DNA of 32,078 nucleotides from Candidatus Melainabacteria bacterium RIFOXYA2_FULL_32_9 (GTDB taxonomy: Bacteria; Cyanobacteriota; Vampirovibrionia; Gastranaerophilales; UBA9579), in the NCBI GenBank assembly GCA_001784615.1, contig MFRQ01000130.1:1-32078 (forward strand). Direction: 5' to 3'. The notes beneath the pieces are model-generated. The model was not told where the DNA came from, searched no databases, and saw only the letters and a program-made list of their open reading frames with translations. The position numbers and the translations under genes are program-made. This document shows positions 17,289 to 25,715 of the stretch, in pieces (position 1 is the first letter of the stretch; the number at the start of each line of letters is the position of its first letter).

Positions 17289-17426
17289 TTGATGATGAGT
17301 TAATTTCTTCCGTCGCTGGTGCTAACGCACATAATTAGGTCATCACCGGAATGATTGGTGACATAATTATGTGACTGTGTCACCTACGAGTTTTCAAGGC
17401 TCCTCCAGAAACAAACTCCTCATCAA
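17289..17426. repeat. 138-bp element with terminal inverted repeats
   Basis: The ends, from 17289 inward and from 17426 inward, match at 17 of the first 20 positions (TTGATGATGAG against TTGATGAGGAG). Inside are further palindromes: GTGC/GCAC at 17319-17330, GGTCATCACC at 17338-17347, and ATGTGACTGTGTCACC at 17369-17384. The last is repeated perfectly in inverted orientation at 19417-19432. It has no coding capacity and no clear target duplication. Size and structure resemble a MITE-like non-autonomous element. It fills most of the gap between the barrel protein and the VanZ-like gene. Confidence 0.55.
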
Positions 17427-17473
17427 TTAAATACTAGTATTCTGTTTCAAAAGTTAAGGTTTTTTATATTTTT

Positions 17474-17866
17474 ATGAGTAAGTTTAAAAGTTTAATTATA
17501 CTAACATTTATTCTATTCATTGGGTTATTACTAAGTATTTTACCCATAAAAGTCCCTGGGGGCATAGATAAAATCTTTCATTTTATAGTTTTTTACGGTA
17601 CAACAACATTTTCAACGTATATTATAATTAAAGCTTTTGGAAATAAGTGGATTAACCATTACCTTATAGCAATACTTATGATAGGCGGCGGATTAGCCAC
17701 TTTATCAGAGTTGATTCAAGACTATGTTCCATTAAGAAGTTGTGATTTAGATGATTGGTTTATCAACCTTACAGGAATAGGAGCCTCTATTCTTGTTACT
17801 TACCTTTTAAATCAAAGATCAATAAGAGAATCAGAAATCCTTGAAGAAGAATTTTTAAGTAAGTAA
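17474..17866 (+). CDS. VanZ-like membrane protein
   Basis: A 130-residue protein with four hydrophobic segments (about 7-24, 34-53, 62-80, 96-112). It holds the polar signature of the VanZ family: D32-K33-H36 in IDKIFHF, E79 and Q82 in SELIQDY, then R88, D91, D93, D94 and N98 in RSCDLDDWFINLTG. VanZ relatives are widespread membrane proteins; VanZ itself lowers teicoplanin susceptibility, but most members have no known role and many sit in cell-envelope loci. The last 18 residues are polar and charged. The gene is isolated by repeat-bearing gaps on the left and 210 bases on the right, so it may be transcribed alone. Confidence 0.8.
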   Translation: MSKFKSLIILTFILFIGLLLSILPIKVPGGIDKIFHFIVFYGTTTFSTYIIIKAFGNKWINHYLIAILMIGGGLATLSELIQDYVPLRSCDLDDWFINLTGIGASILVTYLLNQRSIRESEILEEEFLSK

Positions 17867-18076
17867 ACTCAGAATACAATAGTGCAATAACGTAAACTAA
17901 TAGCTTTAATTAAGTCTGCTAGTTTCAGTGGCTATAGGTGATGACTTAAGTTAGGTAATGGATATTACCAAAATACATCTTTAATAATAGTAACAATCAA
18001 TTAAAAAGAAACTTTATCAACGCTTTTTATCAAATATAATTACATAATAATTATATTTAGTTTGAGTTGGAAAATT

Positions 18077-19333
18077 ATGAAAAAGGTATGCGTTTTAGGA
18101 CTGGGATATATTGGCCTACCAACTGCAAGTATGCTTGCAAATAATGGATACGAGGTATATGGAGTAGATATATCACCAAAAGTAGTTGATATTATTAATA
18201 ATGGAGATATTCATATTGAAGAACCAGGGCTTAAAACCCTTGTTAAAGCAGCAATTAATTCCGGAAATCTAAAGGCGTATCTCACCCCTCAAGAAGCAGA
18301 CATATTTATTATAGCTGTTCCAACGCCTATAGATGAGAATAAAAAGTCTGATTTAAGCTATATAAAGTCTGCTGCTGAATCTATAGTTAATAAATTAAAA
18401 AGCGGTAACCTCGTTATACTCGAATCAACATCTCCTCCAGGCACTACCAGAGATTTTTTAGTACCTATTCTTGAAAAATCCGGCTTAAAAATTGGAAAAG
18501 AGCTTTTTATAGCTTATTGTCCGGAAAGAGTTTTACCTGGAAAAACCATTAATGAGCTAATTCAAAATACTAGAATAATAGGTGGCATAAATCAAACTTC
18601 AGCTCAACAAGCCAGAGAAATTTATATATCATTTGCCGAAGGAGATATACACTTAACTGACGCCACTACAGCAGAAATGGTCAAGATAATGGAAAACACT
18701 TACAGAGATGTAAATATCGCATTAGCTAATGAATTGGCTCAAATTTCACATAATATAGGAGTAAATGCTTGGGAAGTTATTAAGCTGGCTAACTTACATC
18801 CAAGAGTAAGAATCCATAACCCTAGTCCAGGTGTTGGAGGACATTGTATTTCTGTAGACCCCTGGTTTATAGTAGAAAAAGTTTCTACTCTGGCTAAATT
18901 AATAAACCAATCCAGAAACATAAACGACTCTATGCCTGAGTTTACTTATGATCTGCTTTTACGTCAGGTTAAAGATATTTCCAATGCTAAAATTACAATC
19001 TTAGGGATAACTTATAAAGCTAATATAGATGATATCAGGGAATCTCCTGCTGTCAAAATAATTGAAATGATTAACAATAACCCTAATTTAAGATTGTCTA
19101 TTTATGATCCACACGTTAAATACTTTGATTATGAGTTATCGGGCTTTGAAGAAGCCTTTAAAAACAGTGACTGTATACTTTTAACTGTAGATCATGCCGA
19201 GTTTAAATATCTGGATCCAGAGCAAATCGCTAAAATAGTAAGGAATAAAATAATTATAGACACCAGAAATGCTCTTAATAGACAAAAATGGGAAGAAAAT
19301 GGCTTTAAATACATACTCCTTGGCGAAGGTTAG
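18077..19333 (+). CDS. wecC: UDP-N-acetyl-D-mannosamine dehydrogenase-type nucleotide-sugar dehydrogenase
   Basis: A 418-residue NAD-dependent, four-electron dehydrogenase that oxidises the C6 hydroxyl of a UDP-sugar to a carboxylate. The NAD-binding motif GLGYIGLP is at 8-15, the central EMVKIMENTYRDVNIALANE contains the substrate-binding lysine (about 203), and the catalytic cysteine is about C257 in GVGGHCISVDPWF. The HPRVRIHNPSPGVGGHCISVDPW wording resembles WecC more than UDP-glucose dehydrogenases. I chose the ATG at 18077 because MKKVCVLGLGYIG begins the Rossmann fold at once; a TTG 15 bases upstream is possible. No wecB epimerase is visible. The product could feed the GT26 enzyme at 7983. 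Confidence 0.85.
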   Translation: MKKVCVLGLGYIGLPTASMLANNGYEVYGVDISPKVVDIINNGDIHIEEPGLKTLVKAAINSGNLKAYLTPQEADIFIIAVPTPIDENKKSDLSYIKSAAESIVNKLKSGNLVILESTSPPGTTRDFLVPILEKSGLKIGKELFIAYCPERVLPGKTINELIQNTRIIGGINQTSAQQAREIYISFAEGDIHLTDATTAEMVKIMENTYRDVNIALANELAQISHNIGVNAWEVIKLANLHPRVRIHNPSPGVGGHCISVDPWFIVEKVSTLAKLINQSRNINDSMPEFTYDLLLRQVKDISNAKITILGITYKANIDDIRESPAVKIIEMINNNPNLRLSIYDPHVKYFDYELSGFEEAFKNSDCILLTVDHAEFKYLDPEQIAKIVRNKIIIDTRNALNRQKWEENGFKYILLGEG

Positions 19334-19416
19334 TCTTCATAATTAATTTTATGACCATTTTAGAAAGCAATCATAGATACTCAAGTTGCTACTTAAATAA
19401 TTTTGAATATCATTGC

Positions 19417-19432
19417 GGTGACACAGTCACAT
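19417..19432. repeat. 16-bp inverted copy of a module from the 17289-17426 element
   Basis: GGTGACACAGTCACAT at 19417-19432 is the exact reverse complement of 17369-17384. It directly follows CATTGC, part of the TGTCATTGCGAG-type core. It lies a few bases before the tandem units that start at 19451, so this gap holds pieces of both repeat classes. Confidence 0.6.
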
Positions 19433-19450
19433 CATTAAGTGATTAATCCT

Positions 19451-19624
19451 TCCAATAATACCATTATCATTATAAGGGTACTTCGCACTGTCTTAAGTCA
19501 TCTATCATTCCAATTGCACACTCTGTCATTGCGAGGTACTTCGTACAGTCATTGGTCATCAATCATTCCAATAATACACCATGTCATTGCGAGCCATGAA
19601 TCGTGGATAGCCAGCATCAATTAT
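19451..19624. repeat. Three tandem 58-bp degenerate repeat units
   Basis: Units start at 19451, 19509 and 19567, each with TCCAAT, exactly 58 bases apart. Units one and two share the 3' half (GGTACTTCG, then GTCAT and ATCAT). Units two and three share the 5' half with TGTCATTGCGAG. The third unit ends differently and runs on to CCTTGCGTGGCAATCCC (about 19625-19641), an inverted relative of the GCAATC arm seen at 1434. A 70-codon open frame over this stretch is an artefact of the repeat. The rest of 19334-19818 has no gene. Confidence 0.65.
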
Positions 19625-19818
19625 CCTTGCGTGGCAATCCCTAAACAATAAATTTATGCAGGTAACAACTTGAATTCATAGATATATTTTAAGCAAAATT
19701 TATTTTAATCTGATAAACAAGTATAAGCTTGGCTCAGAAAAGATGATAGATTTAATTAAATAGTTAGATTAAAATTAACTTTATTAATGCTTTAGTAAGA
19801 TTAAAATAAGGAAATACC

Positions 19819-21270
19819 TTGCTTAATACTTCAGAAAAATTTCAAAAAGCTTTAGAACTGCATTATGCGGGAAGTATTGATGAAGCTGAACTCCTGTACG
19901 AAGAACTTTTAGGGGAAATGCCTCAGGATGATCTGCTTTTATCTTATTTGAGCCTTATTGCAATAGATAAAAAAGATTTTGATAAAGCTATAAATTATAC
20001 TAATCAAGCAATAAGCATAAATCCGGATCCTAAATATTATGAAGATCTTGCAAATTTGTACTACGATAAAAAAGACTTTAATAAAGCTATAGAAGCCTAT
20101 TTGCAGGTTTTAACATTAGATCCCAATAATCATAATATTCTATTTAATCTTGGATTGTCTTTCCTGTCTGAAGATAGAGTCGATGAAGCGATAGATTTCT
20201 TCAAAAAAGCATTGAGTGTAAATCCTGATGATGCTGAAATTTATTATAATCTAGCTCTTGCTTATGTTGAAAAATGTGAGTTCAAAGAAGCTATAAACAG
20301 TTTGAATCATAGTATTAAAATAAAACCTGATTATCCAGATGCAAACTTTCTTCTGGGATGTATTTTTCTTCAAACAAGTAATTTTGAGGAAGGATGGAAG
20401 CTTTATGAATGGAGATTCTTTAAAAAAGATGCAATTGAGCTTTTAAATTTCTCCAAACCAAGATGGGATGGTTCTGATATAAAAGATAAAACCATATATG
20501 TTTATCACGAACAGGGATATGGTGATTCAATCATGTTTGCAAGATTTCTACCACTATTAAGTACAATTAGTAAAAAAGTTCTGTTTAAGCCACAAGCAGG
20601 ATTAGAAAAACTTTTTAAAGAAAGTAATTTGCCAGTTGATATTATAGATAATTCAGTACCTAGTTTTAATCTGGAATTTGATACATATATCCATTTATTG
20701 AGCTTACCGGGAATACTAAAAGTAAATCAATATAATATTCCTTTTAAAAATAATTATCTTAAATCCAATAAAGAAAAAACAAATCAATATAAACAAGAGT
20801 ATTTTAACAATGAACAATTTAAAATAGGCATTGCCTGGCAGTCAAATCCCAATATTGAAAAGAAAAGACCTATTCCACTAAAATATTTTTATAAACTAGC
20901 TGGTTTGAAAAATATTAAACTGTACTCTCTTCAAAAAGGGTATGGTATAGAGCAACTCGATAATATTCCTGAAGAAGTCGAAATAATAAATATTGGCAAA
21001 ACATTCAATAATTTTTCAGATACAGCAGCAGCTATACAGAACCTGGATCTTGTTATAACCATAGATACCTCTATTGCTCATTTATCAGGATCTTTAGGTA
21101 AGAGTACATTAGTATTATTGCCCTATTCTCCTGACTGGCGTTGGTTATTAGATAGTGAAAACAGCATATGGTACGACAGTTTAAAGCTATACAGACAAAA
21201 AACTCCCGGAGATTGGGACGAAACTATGAAAAGAATACTATTGGATATAAAGGATATTCTCGATAGTTAA
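19819..21270 (+). CDS. TPR protein fused to a GT9-like glycosyltransferase domain
   Basis: A 483-residue two-part protein. Residues about 5-205 are five to six tetratricopeptide repeats (for example FNLGLSFLSEDRVDEAIDFF and YYNLALAYVEKCEFKEAI, with the usual NPDD/DPNN links). Residues about 220-480 form a GT-B domain like family 9 or 41 transferases: YVYHEQGYGDSIMFARFLPLL, KIGIAWQSNP, then LVITIDTSIAHLSGSLGK and LPYSPDWRWLLD. Proteins of this build often act as protein or flagellin glycosyltransferases, with TPRs binding the target. The start is TTG at 19819, supported by AAGGAA five bases upstream. It has its own gap on each side; GDP-fucose synthase follows 98 bases later. Confidence 0.8.
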   Translation: MLNTSEKFQKALELHYAGSIDEAELLYEELLGEMPQDDLLLSYLSLIAIDKKDFDKAINYTNQAISINPDPKYYEDLANLYYDKKDFNKAIEAYLQVLTLDPNNHNILFNLGLSFLSEDRVDEAIDFFKKALSVNPDDAEIYYNLALAYVEKCEFKEAINSLNHSIKIKPDYPDANFLLGCIFLQTSNFEEGWKLYEWRFFKKDAIELLNFSKPRWDGSDIKDKTIYVYHEQGYGDSIMFARFLPLLSTISKKVLFKPQAGLEKLFKESNLPVDIIDNSVPSFNLEFDTYIHLLSLPGILKVNQYNIPFKNNYLKSNKEKTNQYKQEYFNNEQFKIGIAWQSNPNIEKKRPIPLKYFYKLAGLKNIKLYSLQKGYGIEQLDNIPEEVEIINIGKTFNNFSDTAAAIQNLDLVITIDTSIAHLSGSLGKSTLVLLPYSPDWRWLLDSENSIWYDSLKLYRQKTPGDWDETMKRILLDIKDILDS

Positions 21271-21368
21271 TTCTACTTGATCAATACTTTGCTTTTAGAC
21301 CTAAATTATATAATAATAAATTGTTGTAAGTTATCCAGAGCCAATCTTTTAGAAAACGGAAATAAAAT

Positions 21369-22310
21369 ATGAACCGGAAGATATTTATAGCTGGACATAA
21401 AGGTCTTGTTGGAAGCGCAATTCATAGACAGCTTATTAAAGAGGGATTCACAAATATAATTACAAAAACAAGACAAGAACTTGATTTATTGGATACTAAG
21501 CAAGTTTTTGAGTTTTTTGAAAAAGAAAAACCAGATTGGGTTTTCCTTGCTGCTGCAAAAGTTGGTGGAATTCATGCAAATAATACTTATCCTGCTGATT
21601 TTTTGTTGGAAAATCTTAAAATTCAAAGTAATATCATAGAATCTAGCTATAAAAATAATGTAAAAAAGCTTCTCTTTCTCGGATCAAGCTGCATTTATCC
21701 TAAAAATGCACCGCAGCCATTAAAAGAAGAGTATCTTTTAACATCTCCTTTAGAACCTACAAATGAGGCTTATGCTATAGCAAAAATAACCGGAATAAAG
21801 CTTTGTAATGCTATGAATAAACAATATGGTGCAAATTATCTTTCTGTAATGCCTTCCAATCTTTATGGATTAAATGATAACTATCACCTTGAAAATGCTC
21901 ATGTATTGCCAACTTTAATCAGAAGATTTCACGAAGCAAAAGAAAAAAATCTGGATGAAGTTATAATCTGGGGAACAGGAACCCCAAGGCGTGAGTTTAT
22001 GTATAGCGATGATTTGGCTGAAGCCTGTATTTTCTTAATGAAAAACTATGAGACTAAGGATATAGGTGAATTTATAAATATAGGAACAGGCACTGATTGT
22101 ACAATTATGGAACTAGCAGAAACAATAAAGCAAATGGTAGGATTTAAAGGCAAAATATCTCTCGATCTTTCAAAGCCTGATGGCACTATGAAAAAACTTC
22201 TCGATGTATCAAGAATTAATTCCCTTGGCTGGAAAGCTAAAACAACTTTAGAAGAAGGGATTAAGAAGTCTTATCAAGATTTCCTGACAGGACTTAGCGT
22301 TAGATTATAA
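21369..22310 (+). CDS. fcl: GDP-L-fucose synthase (GDP-4-keto-6-deoxymannose epimerase/reductase)
   Basis: A 313-residue SDR enzyme catalysing the last, two-step conversion to GDP-L-fucose. The NADP motif GHKGLVGS is at 9-16, LGSSCIYP at 104-111 includes the catalytic Ser107 and Cys108, and Y135/K139 form the YxxxK pair. [26 protein letters not shown] is the family's substrate region. The usual partner GDP-mannose 4,6-dehydratase (gmd) is not in this window. A perfect TATAAT at 21309-21314 lies 55 bases before the start, but the nearest TTG-type -35 box is only 14 bases away, so an own promoter is possible, not proven. Confidence 0.9.
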   Translation: MNRKIFIAGHKGLVGSAIHRQLIKEGFTNIITKTRQELDLLDTKQVFEFFEKEKPDWVFLAAAKVGGIHANNTYPADFLLENLKIQSNIIESSYKNNVKKLLFLGSSCIYPKNAPQPLKEEYLLTSPLEPTNEAYAIAKITGIKLCNAMNKQYGANYLSVMPSNLYGLNDNYHLENAHVLPTLIRRFHEAKEKNLDEVIIWGTGTPRREFMYSDDLAEACIFLMKNYETKDIGEFINIGTGTDCTIMELAETIKQMVGFKGKISLDLSKPDGTMKKLLDVSRINSLGWKAKTTLEEGIKKSYQDFLTGLSVRL

Positions 22311-22451
22311 CAATAAAGTAATTAAATAATTGTAGCGTGTCATAGTATTATTATCACTATATAAAGTCCCTTTTATTATATTTATAGGCGAAATTTAGAA
22401 AATATAGTAAAATTAATAAAATAATATTAATAGCTGGGCATAGAGAAACTT

Positions 22452-23501
22452 ATGAATTCTGAAAATAAAATAAATGTATTAATAGTTGATGATTCGGCTT
22501 TAATGCGCAGGATGATTACCGATATATTAAATAATCATCCTAAAATTAATGTTATTGGTACAGCGTCAAACGGTAAAATAGCTCTAGATCAACTTGAAAA
22601 GTTAAAACCGGACGTAATTACACTTGATATAGAAATGCCTTTAATGAATGGCATTGAAACTCTAAAAGAAATCAATCATATTAGACCATTGCCTGTAATA
22701 ATGTTTAGCAGTCTCACTAAAGCTGGTGCAGAAACAACCCTTCAAGCTTTAGAATCCGGTGCTACTGATTTTATTACCAAGCCTGATCCTAAATTAGGAC
22801 AGACATTTGAAAGCATAAAAGATGAACTCATATCTAAAGTTTTAGCAGCAGCAGAAATAAATCAAAGCAAAATTAGTCAGACAATTCAGAAAATAAGCTC
22901 AAAAGTCTCGATTATTAATCGATCTTCAAAAAGCACTAATATTAAAACAGTCGTAATTGGAACATCTACTGGTGGACCACAAGCATTAAAATCAGTAGTA
23001 CCATACTTACCCGAAGATTTACCTGCTCAAATTCTAATTGTACAGCATATGCCTCCAAAATTCACTGATTTACTTGCACAAAGACTGGATAAATTAAGTC
23101 AAATAAGTGTTAAAGAGGCACAGGAGGGCGATTTATTAAAAAGAGGGTTAGCCCTTATGGCTCCAGGAAACTACCATATGTGTGTTGAGGACAATAATAG
23201 TATAAAATTAAACCAGGAGCCGCCTTTATGGGGAGTAAGGCCAGCAATTGACTTGACTTTATCATCTGCAGCTAAAATATTTAATAAAAATTTAATTTGT
23301 GTAATTCTTACAGGGATGGGACATGACGGCACACAAGGTGCTAAAGCAGTTAAAAAGTTCGGAGGCTATTGTATAGCTGAAGATAAATCTACCTGTGTTA
23401 TTTACGGCATGCCCAAAAGCGTTATAGATGCAGGTTGTGCAGATAAAATAGTCCCTCTTCCTGAAGTAGCAAATGCAATTATAGAAGCTGTTTATAGGTA
23501 A
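22452..23501 (+). CDS. cheB: Chemotaxis protein-glutamate methylesterase CheB
   Basis: A 349-residue two-domain protein. The receiver domain (about 7-125) has D13-D14, the phosphorylated D59 in VITLDIEMP and K110 in TKPDP. The methylesterase domain (about 163-345) has the triad S172 in GTSTGGP, H199 in VQHMPPKF and D292 in TGMGHDG. CheB demethylates, and in some species deamidates, receptor glutamates to reset sensitivity, opposing CheR. cheR begins five bases after its stop, so the two are translated together. The gene opens the first chemotaxis cluster after a 141-base gap without a clear terminator or promoter. Confidence 0.95.
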   Translation: MNSENKINVLIVDDSALMRRMITDILNNHPKINVIGTASNGKIALDQLEKLKPDVITLDIEMPLMNGIETLKEINHIRPLPVIMFSSLTKAGAETTLQALESGATDFITKPDPKLGQTFESIKDELISKVLAAAEINQSKISQTIQKISSKVSIINRSSKSTNIKTVVIGTSTGGPQALKSVVPYLPEDLPAQILIVQHMPPKFTDLLAQRLDKLSQISVKEAQEGDLLKRGLALMAPGNYHMCVEDNNSIKLNQEPPLWGVRPAIDLTLSSAAKIFNKNLICVILTGMGHDGTQGAKAVKKFGGYCIAEDKSTCVIYGMPKSVIDAGCADKIVPLPEVANAIIEAVYR

Positions 23502-23506
23502 TAGAA

Positions 23507-24352
23507 ATGAAAGATAAAACCATAGAAAATAATAACCTTGATAATTTTGAGTTTATTCTGGCAGGAAAAATTCCATCACCTGAAGAATTTGCCATATTTA
23601 AGAAAAAGATGGCTTTATTAATTAATCTTGATTTAACTAACTATAAAAGTAGCCAAATGGAAAGAAGAATAACTTCTTTAATGCATCGGCACAATATAAA
23701 CAGCCTTATGGAATATTATCATCTTTTAAATAAGGATTCTAAGCACCTTACTGAGTTTATAAATATGTTAACCATAAATGTTACTGAGTTTTTCAGAAAT
23801 CCTGAAAAATTTCTTGAATTAGAAACCAAGTATATTCCTGAATTAATGCAAAAAAGCCAAAGATTAAAAGTCTGGTCATCAGGGTGTTCAACTGGAGCTG
23901 AAATTTATACTCTTGCAATGATTTTGGATAAATTTAATATTCTTGAAAAATGCACTTTAATAGCATCAGACTTTGATCAAACCGCTATTAATAAAGCTAA
24001 AGAAGGTATTTTCCCAATGTTTGAACTGAAGAGTGTCCCGAATGAATATAAAAGACATTTTAAAGCAATTGATAATACTGAAGAAAAAGTCCAGTTCAAT
24101 CCTCATTTAATCTCAAAAGTAAAATTTGAAAGAAGAGATCTGTTAAACAGTAAGTTTGAAACAGACTTTGACTTAATTCTATGTAGAAATGTAGTAATTT
24201 ATTTTACAGAAGAAGCCAAAGATCATTTATATGAGAGCTTTTATAATAGTTTAAAACCTGGCGGAATACTATTTATTGGATCAACAGAAAGAATAAATAA
24301 ATCTAAAGAATTAGGATTTAATCTAAGATCATCTTTCTTTTATCAAAAATAG
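23507..24352 (+). CDS. cheR: Chemotaxis protein methyltransferase CheR
   Basis: A 281-residue SAM-dependent methyltransferase that methylates receptor glutamates. The N-terminal helical CheR domain is at about 25-88 (YKSSQMERRITSLMHRH), the conserved link INVTEFFRN at 90-98, and the SAM-binding motif WSSGCSTGAEIYT at 123-135 (usually GEEPYS). FDLILCRNVVIYFT is the late catalytic-fold motif. A 22-residue polar N-terminal lead precedes the usual domain start. No pentapeptide-binding receptor tail was found in the MCP of this window, so it probably acts directly on the methylation helices. Confidence 0.95.
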   Translation: MKDKTIENNNLDNFEFILAGKIPSPEEFAIFKKKMALLINLDLTNYKSSQMERRITSLMHRHNINSLMEYYHLLNKDSKHLTEFINMLTINVTEFFRNPEKFLELETKYIPELMQKSQRLKVWSSGCSTGAEIYTLAMILDKFNILEKCTLIASDFDQTAINKAKEGIFPMFELKSVPNEYKRHFKAIDNTEEKVQFNPHLISKVKFERRDLLNSKFETDFDLILCRNVVIYFTEEAKDHLYESFYNSLKPGGILFIGSTERINKSKELGFNLRSSFFYQK

Positions 24353-24411
24353 AGCTTTGAAATCTTATACTGTATAATAAATTTTGTGATTCATCTGAGT
24401 AAGGTTATTTA

Positions 24412-25104
24412 ATGACGAAAAACATTTTTATAGTTGAAGATGATCCCGATGTATTATCTTTATTAAGTCATATTTTAAATAAAAATGGTTACAAAACTCG
24501 TACTTTTACCTGTGGGGAAGATATTTTAAAAGATATAGAGGTAGAAAAACCCGATCTAATTTTGCTTGACCTTATTTTGCCAGGGATTAACGGGTTAGAA
24601 GTCTGTGAGAAGCTGAAAAGTGATCCAGATACCTGGAATATTCCGATCATCATACTTACTACAAGAAGCTATGAATTTGATATTGTTACAGGTCTCAATG
24701 TAGGAAGTGATGATTACATTACAAAACCATTCAGCGAAAAAGTACTTCTTGCAAGAATTAAAACTGCCTTACGCAGAGAAGAAAGAAAAGATTTAAATAA
24801 AAACGATATTATAAAAATCAAGGATTTAGTGATAGATCCAGACCGTTTCCAGGTATCTGTTAAATCAAAAATCATCAATTTTACAGCTTCGGAATTTAAA
24901 ATTCTCCATTTCCTTTCAAGTAATAAAGGAGTTGTGTTTTCTAGGGATCAACTTTTTGAAAATATTCGAGGACTTGAAAGTGATTATGTGAATAGATCCA
25001 TAGACATTATGATTGGGAGAATACGTAAAAAAATTGGGATTTATAGTGAATATATTGAATCACTTTATGGTATCGGATACCGTTTTAAGGAATTTAAAGA
25101 ATAA
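24412..25104 (+). CDS. OmpR/PhoB-family response regulator
   Basis: A 230-residue transcription factor. The receiver domain (about 3-118) has E9, D10 and D11 in IVEDD, the phospho-acceptor D53 in LILLDLILPG, the signalling T at about 82 and K105 in ITKPFS. The winged-helix DNA-binding domain follows (about 130-228), with NFTASEFKILHFLSS, the recognition-helix region YVNRSIDIMIGRIRKKIG and the closing wing GIGYRFK. A good site, AAGG, lies upstream of the ATG. No histidine kinase is adjacent, so it may be phosphorylated by a distant kinase or by CheA. It ends the cheB-cheR cluster; a very AT-rich 490-base gap follows. Confidence 0.9.
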   Translation: MTKNIFIVEDDPDVLSLLSHILNKNGYKTRTFTCGEDILKDIEVEKPDLILLDLILPGINGLEVCEKLKSDPDTWNIPIIILTTRSYEFDIVTGLNVGSDDYITKPFSEKVLLARIKTALRREERKDLNKNDIIKIKDLVIDPDRFQVSVKSKIINFTASEFKILHFLSSNKGVVFSRDQLFENIRGLESDYVNRSIDIMIGRIRKKIGIYSEYIESLYGIGYRFKEFKE

Positions 25105-25590
25105 AATGTATCATTAATTTTGAAATTATAGTACCTGTTAAGTCTATTTATTATATAAGTCTAGATATCTATTTAAAAGAAGAACAGTTTCAATAAATTT
25201 TGTACTAACTGGTTCCTTTAAATGTTACCGTAAATTTACATAAAATATTTAATAAATATATAAAACAGTTAATTAAAAAATAAGGTCAAAATACTTTAAT
25301 TTACTAATTAAAACTGGTATTTTATAAATATTTTTTATGATATAAATAAGAGATATTAAAAGCTTATTTTTGTTTTAACAACTTGATAAACAGATTTTAT
25401 AACTATATAAACCAGTATTTACAACATTTTAAAAGGTTTTTAAAAATTATACATTTTTAAAACATTTTGTTTGTTTTTTTGAAAAAATGGCTTGTTAAAA
25501 TAGGTTCATCTGATAAAACTTAATGTACCTATTAGTTTAAAAGAAAAATATTCTCGAAATAATTTTCTACCAAAACTTTACGTCACAAAG
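25105..25590. other. Very AT-rich gap between regulator genes
   Basis: This stretch, by eye among the most AT-rich in the window, has no reading frame with codon structure or a plausible start. Long A- and T-runs are common, for example near 25440-25500. I see no strong hairpin, so the end of the cheB-cheR-regulator transcript is not marked. It may hold binding sites for either flanking regulator, but no repeated motif stood out. Confidence 0.4.
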
Positions 25591-25598
25591 TCTTGATG

Positions 25599-25627
25599 TT
25601 GATCTTTAATTATAAATATGGCATAAT
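25599..25627 (+). promoter_or_regulatory. Sigma70-like promoter for the MerR-type gene
   Basis: TTGATC at 25599-25604 and CATAAT at 25622-25627 are 17 bases apart, a good -35/-10 pair. Transcription would start near 25634, giving a leader of about 80 bases before the ATG at 25716. That promoter overlaps the first part of a longer TTG-initiated frame, which is one reason for preferring the downstream start. Confidence 0.5.
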
Positions 25628-25715
25628 GGTACCACAATACAGGAATACATTTAAACTCAAAATCTCATTTTTAAAAATCTTGTCCAGGAGAATTGTAAGT
25701 AGTAAGGGAGCTTTT

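Noticed and set aside
19451-19641. A CRISPR array
   Set aside because: Three 58-base units are degenerate along their whole length, with no conserved short repeats separated by unique spacers and no cas genes nearby.
19439-19651. A 70-codon open frame on the plus strand
   Set aside because: It lies wholly across the 58-bp tandem units; its wording reflects the repeats and it has no ribosome site.
25593-25715. A longer start for the MerR-type regulator from TTG 25593
   Set aside because: The added 41 residues overlap the -35/-10 pair and do not resemble MerR proteins; the ATG at 25716 has AAGGGAG five bases upstream.
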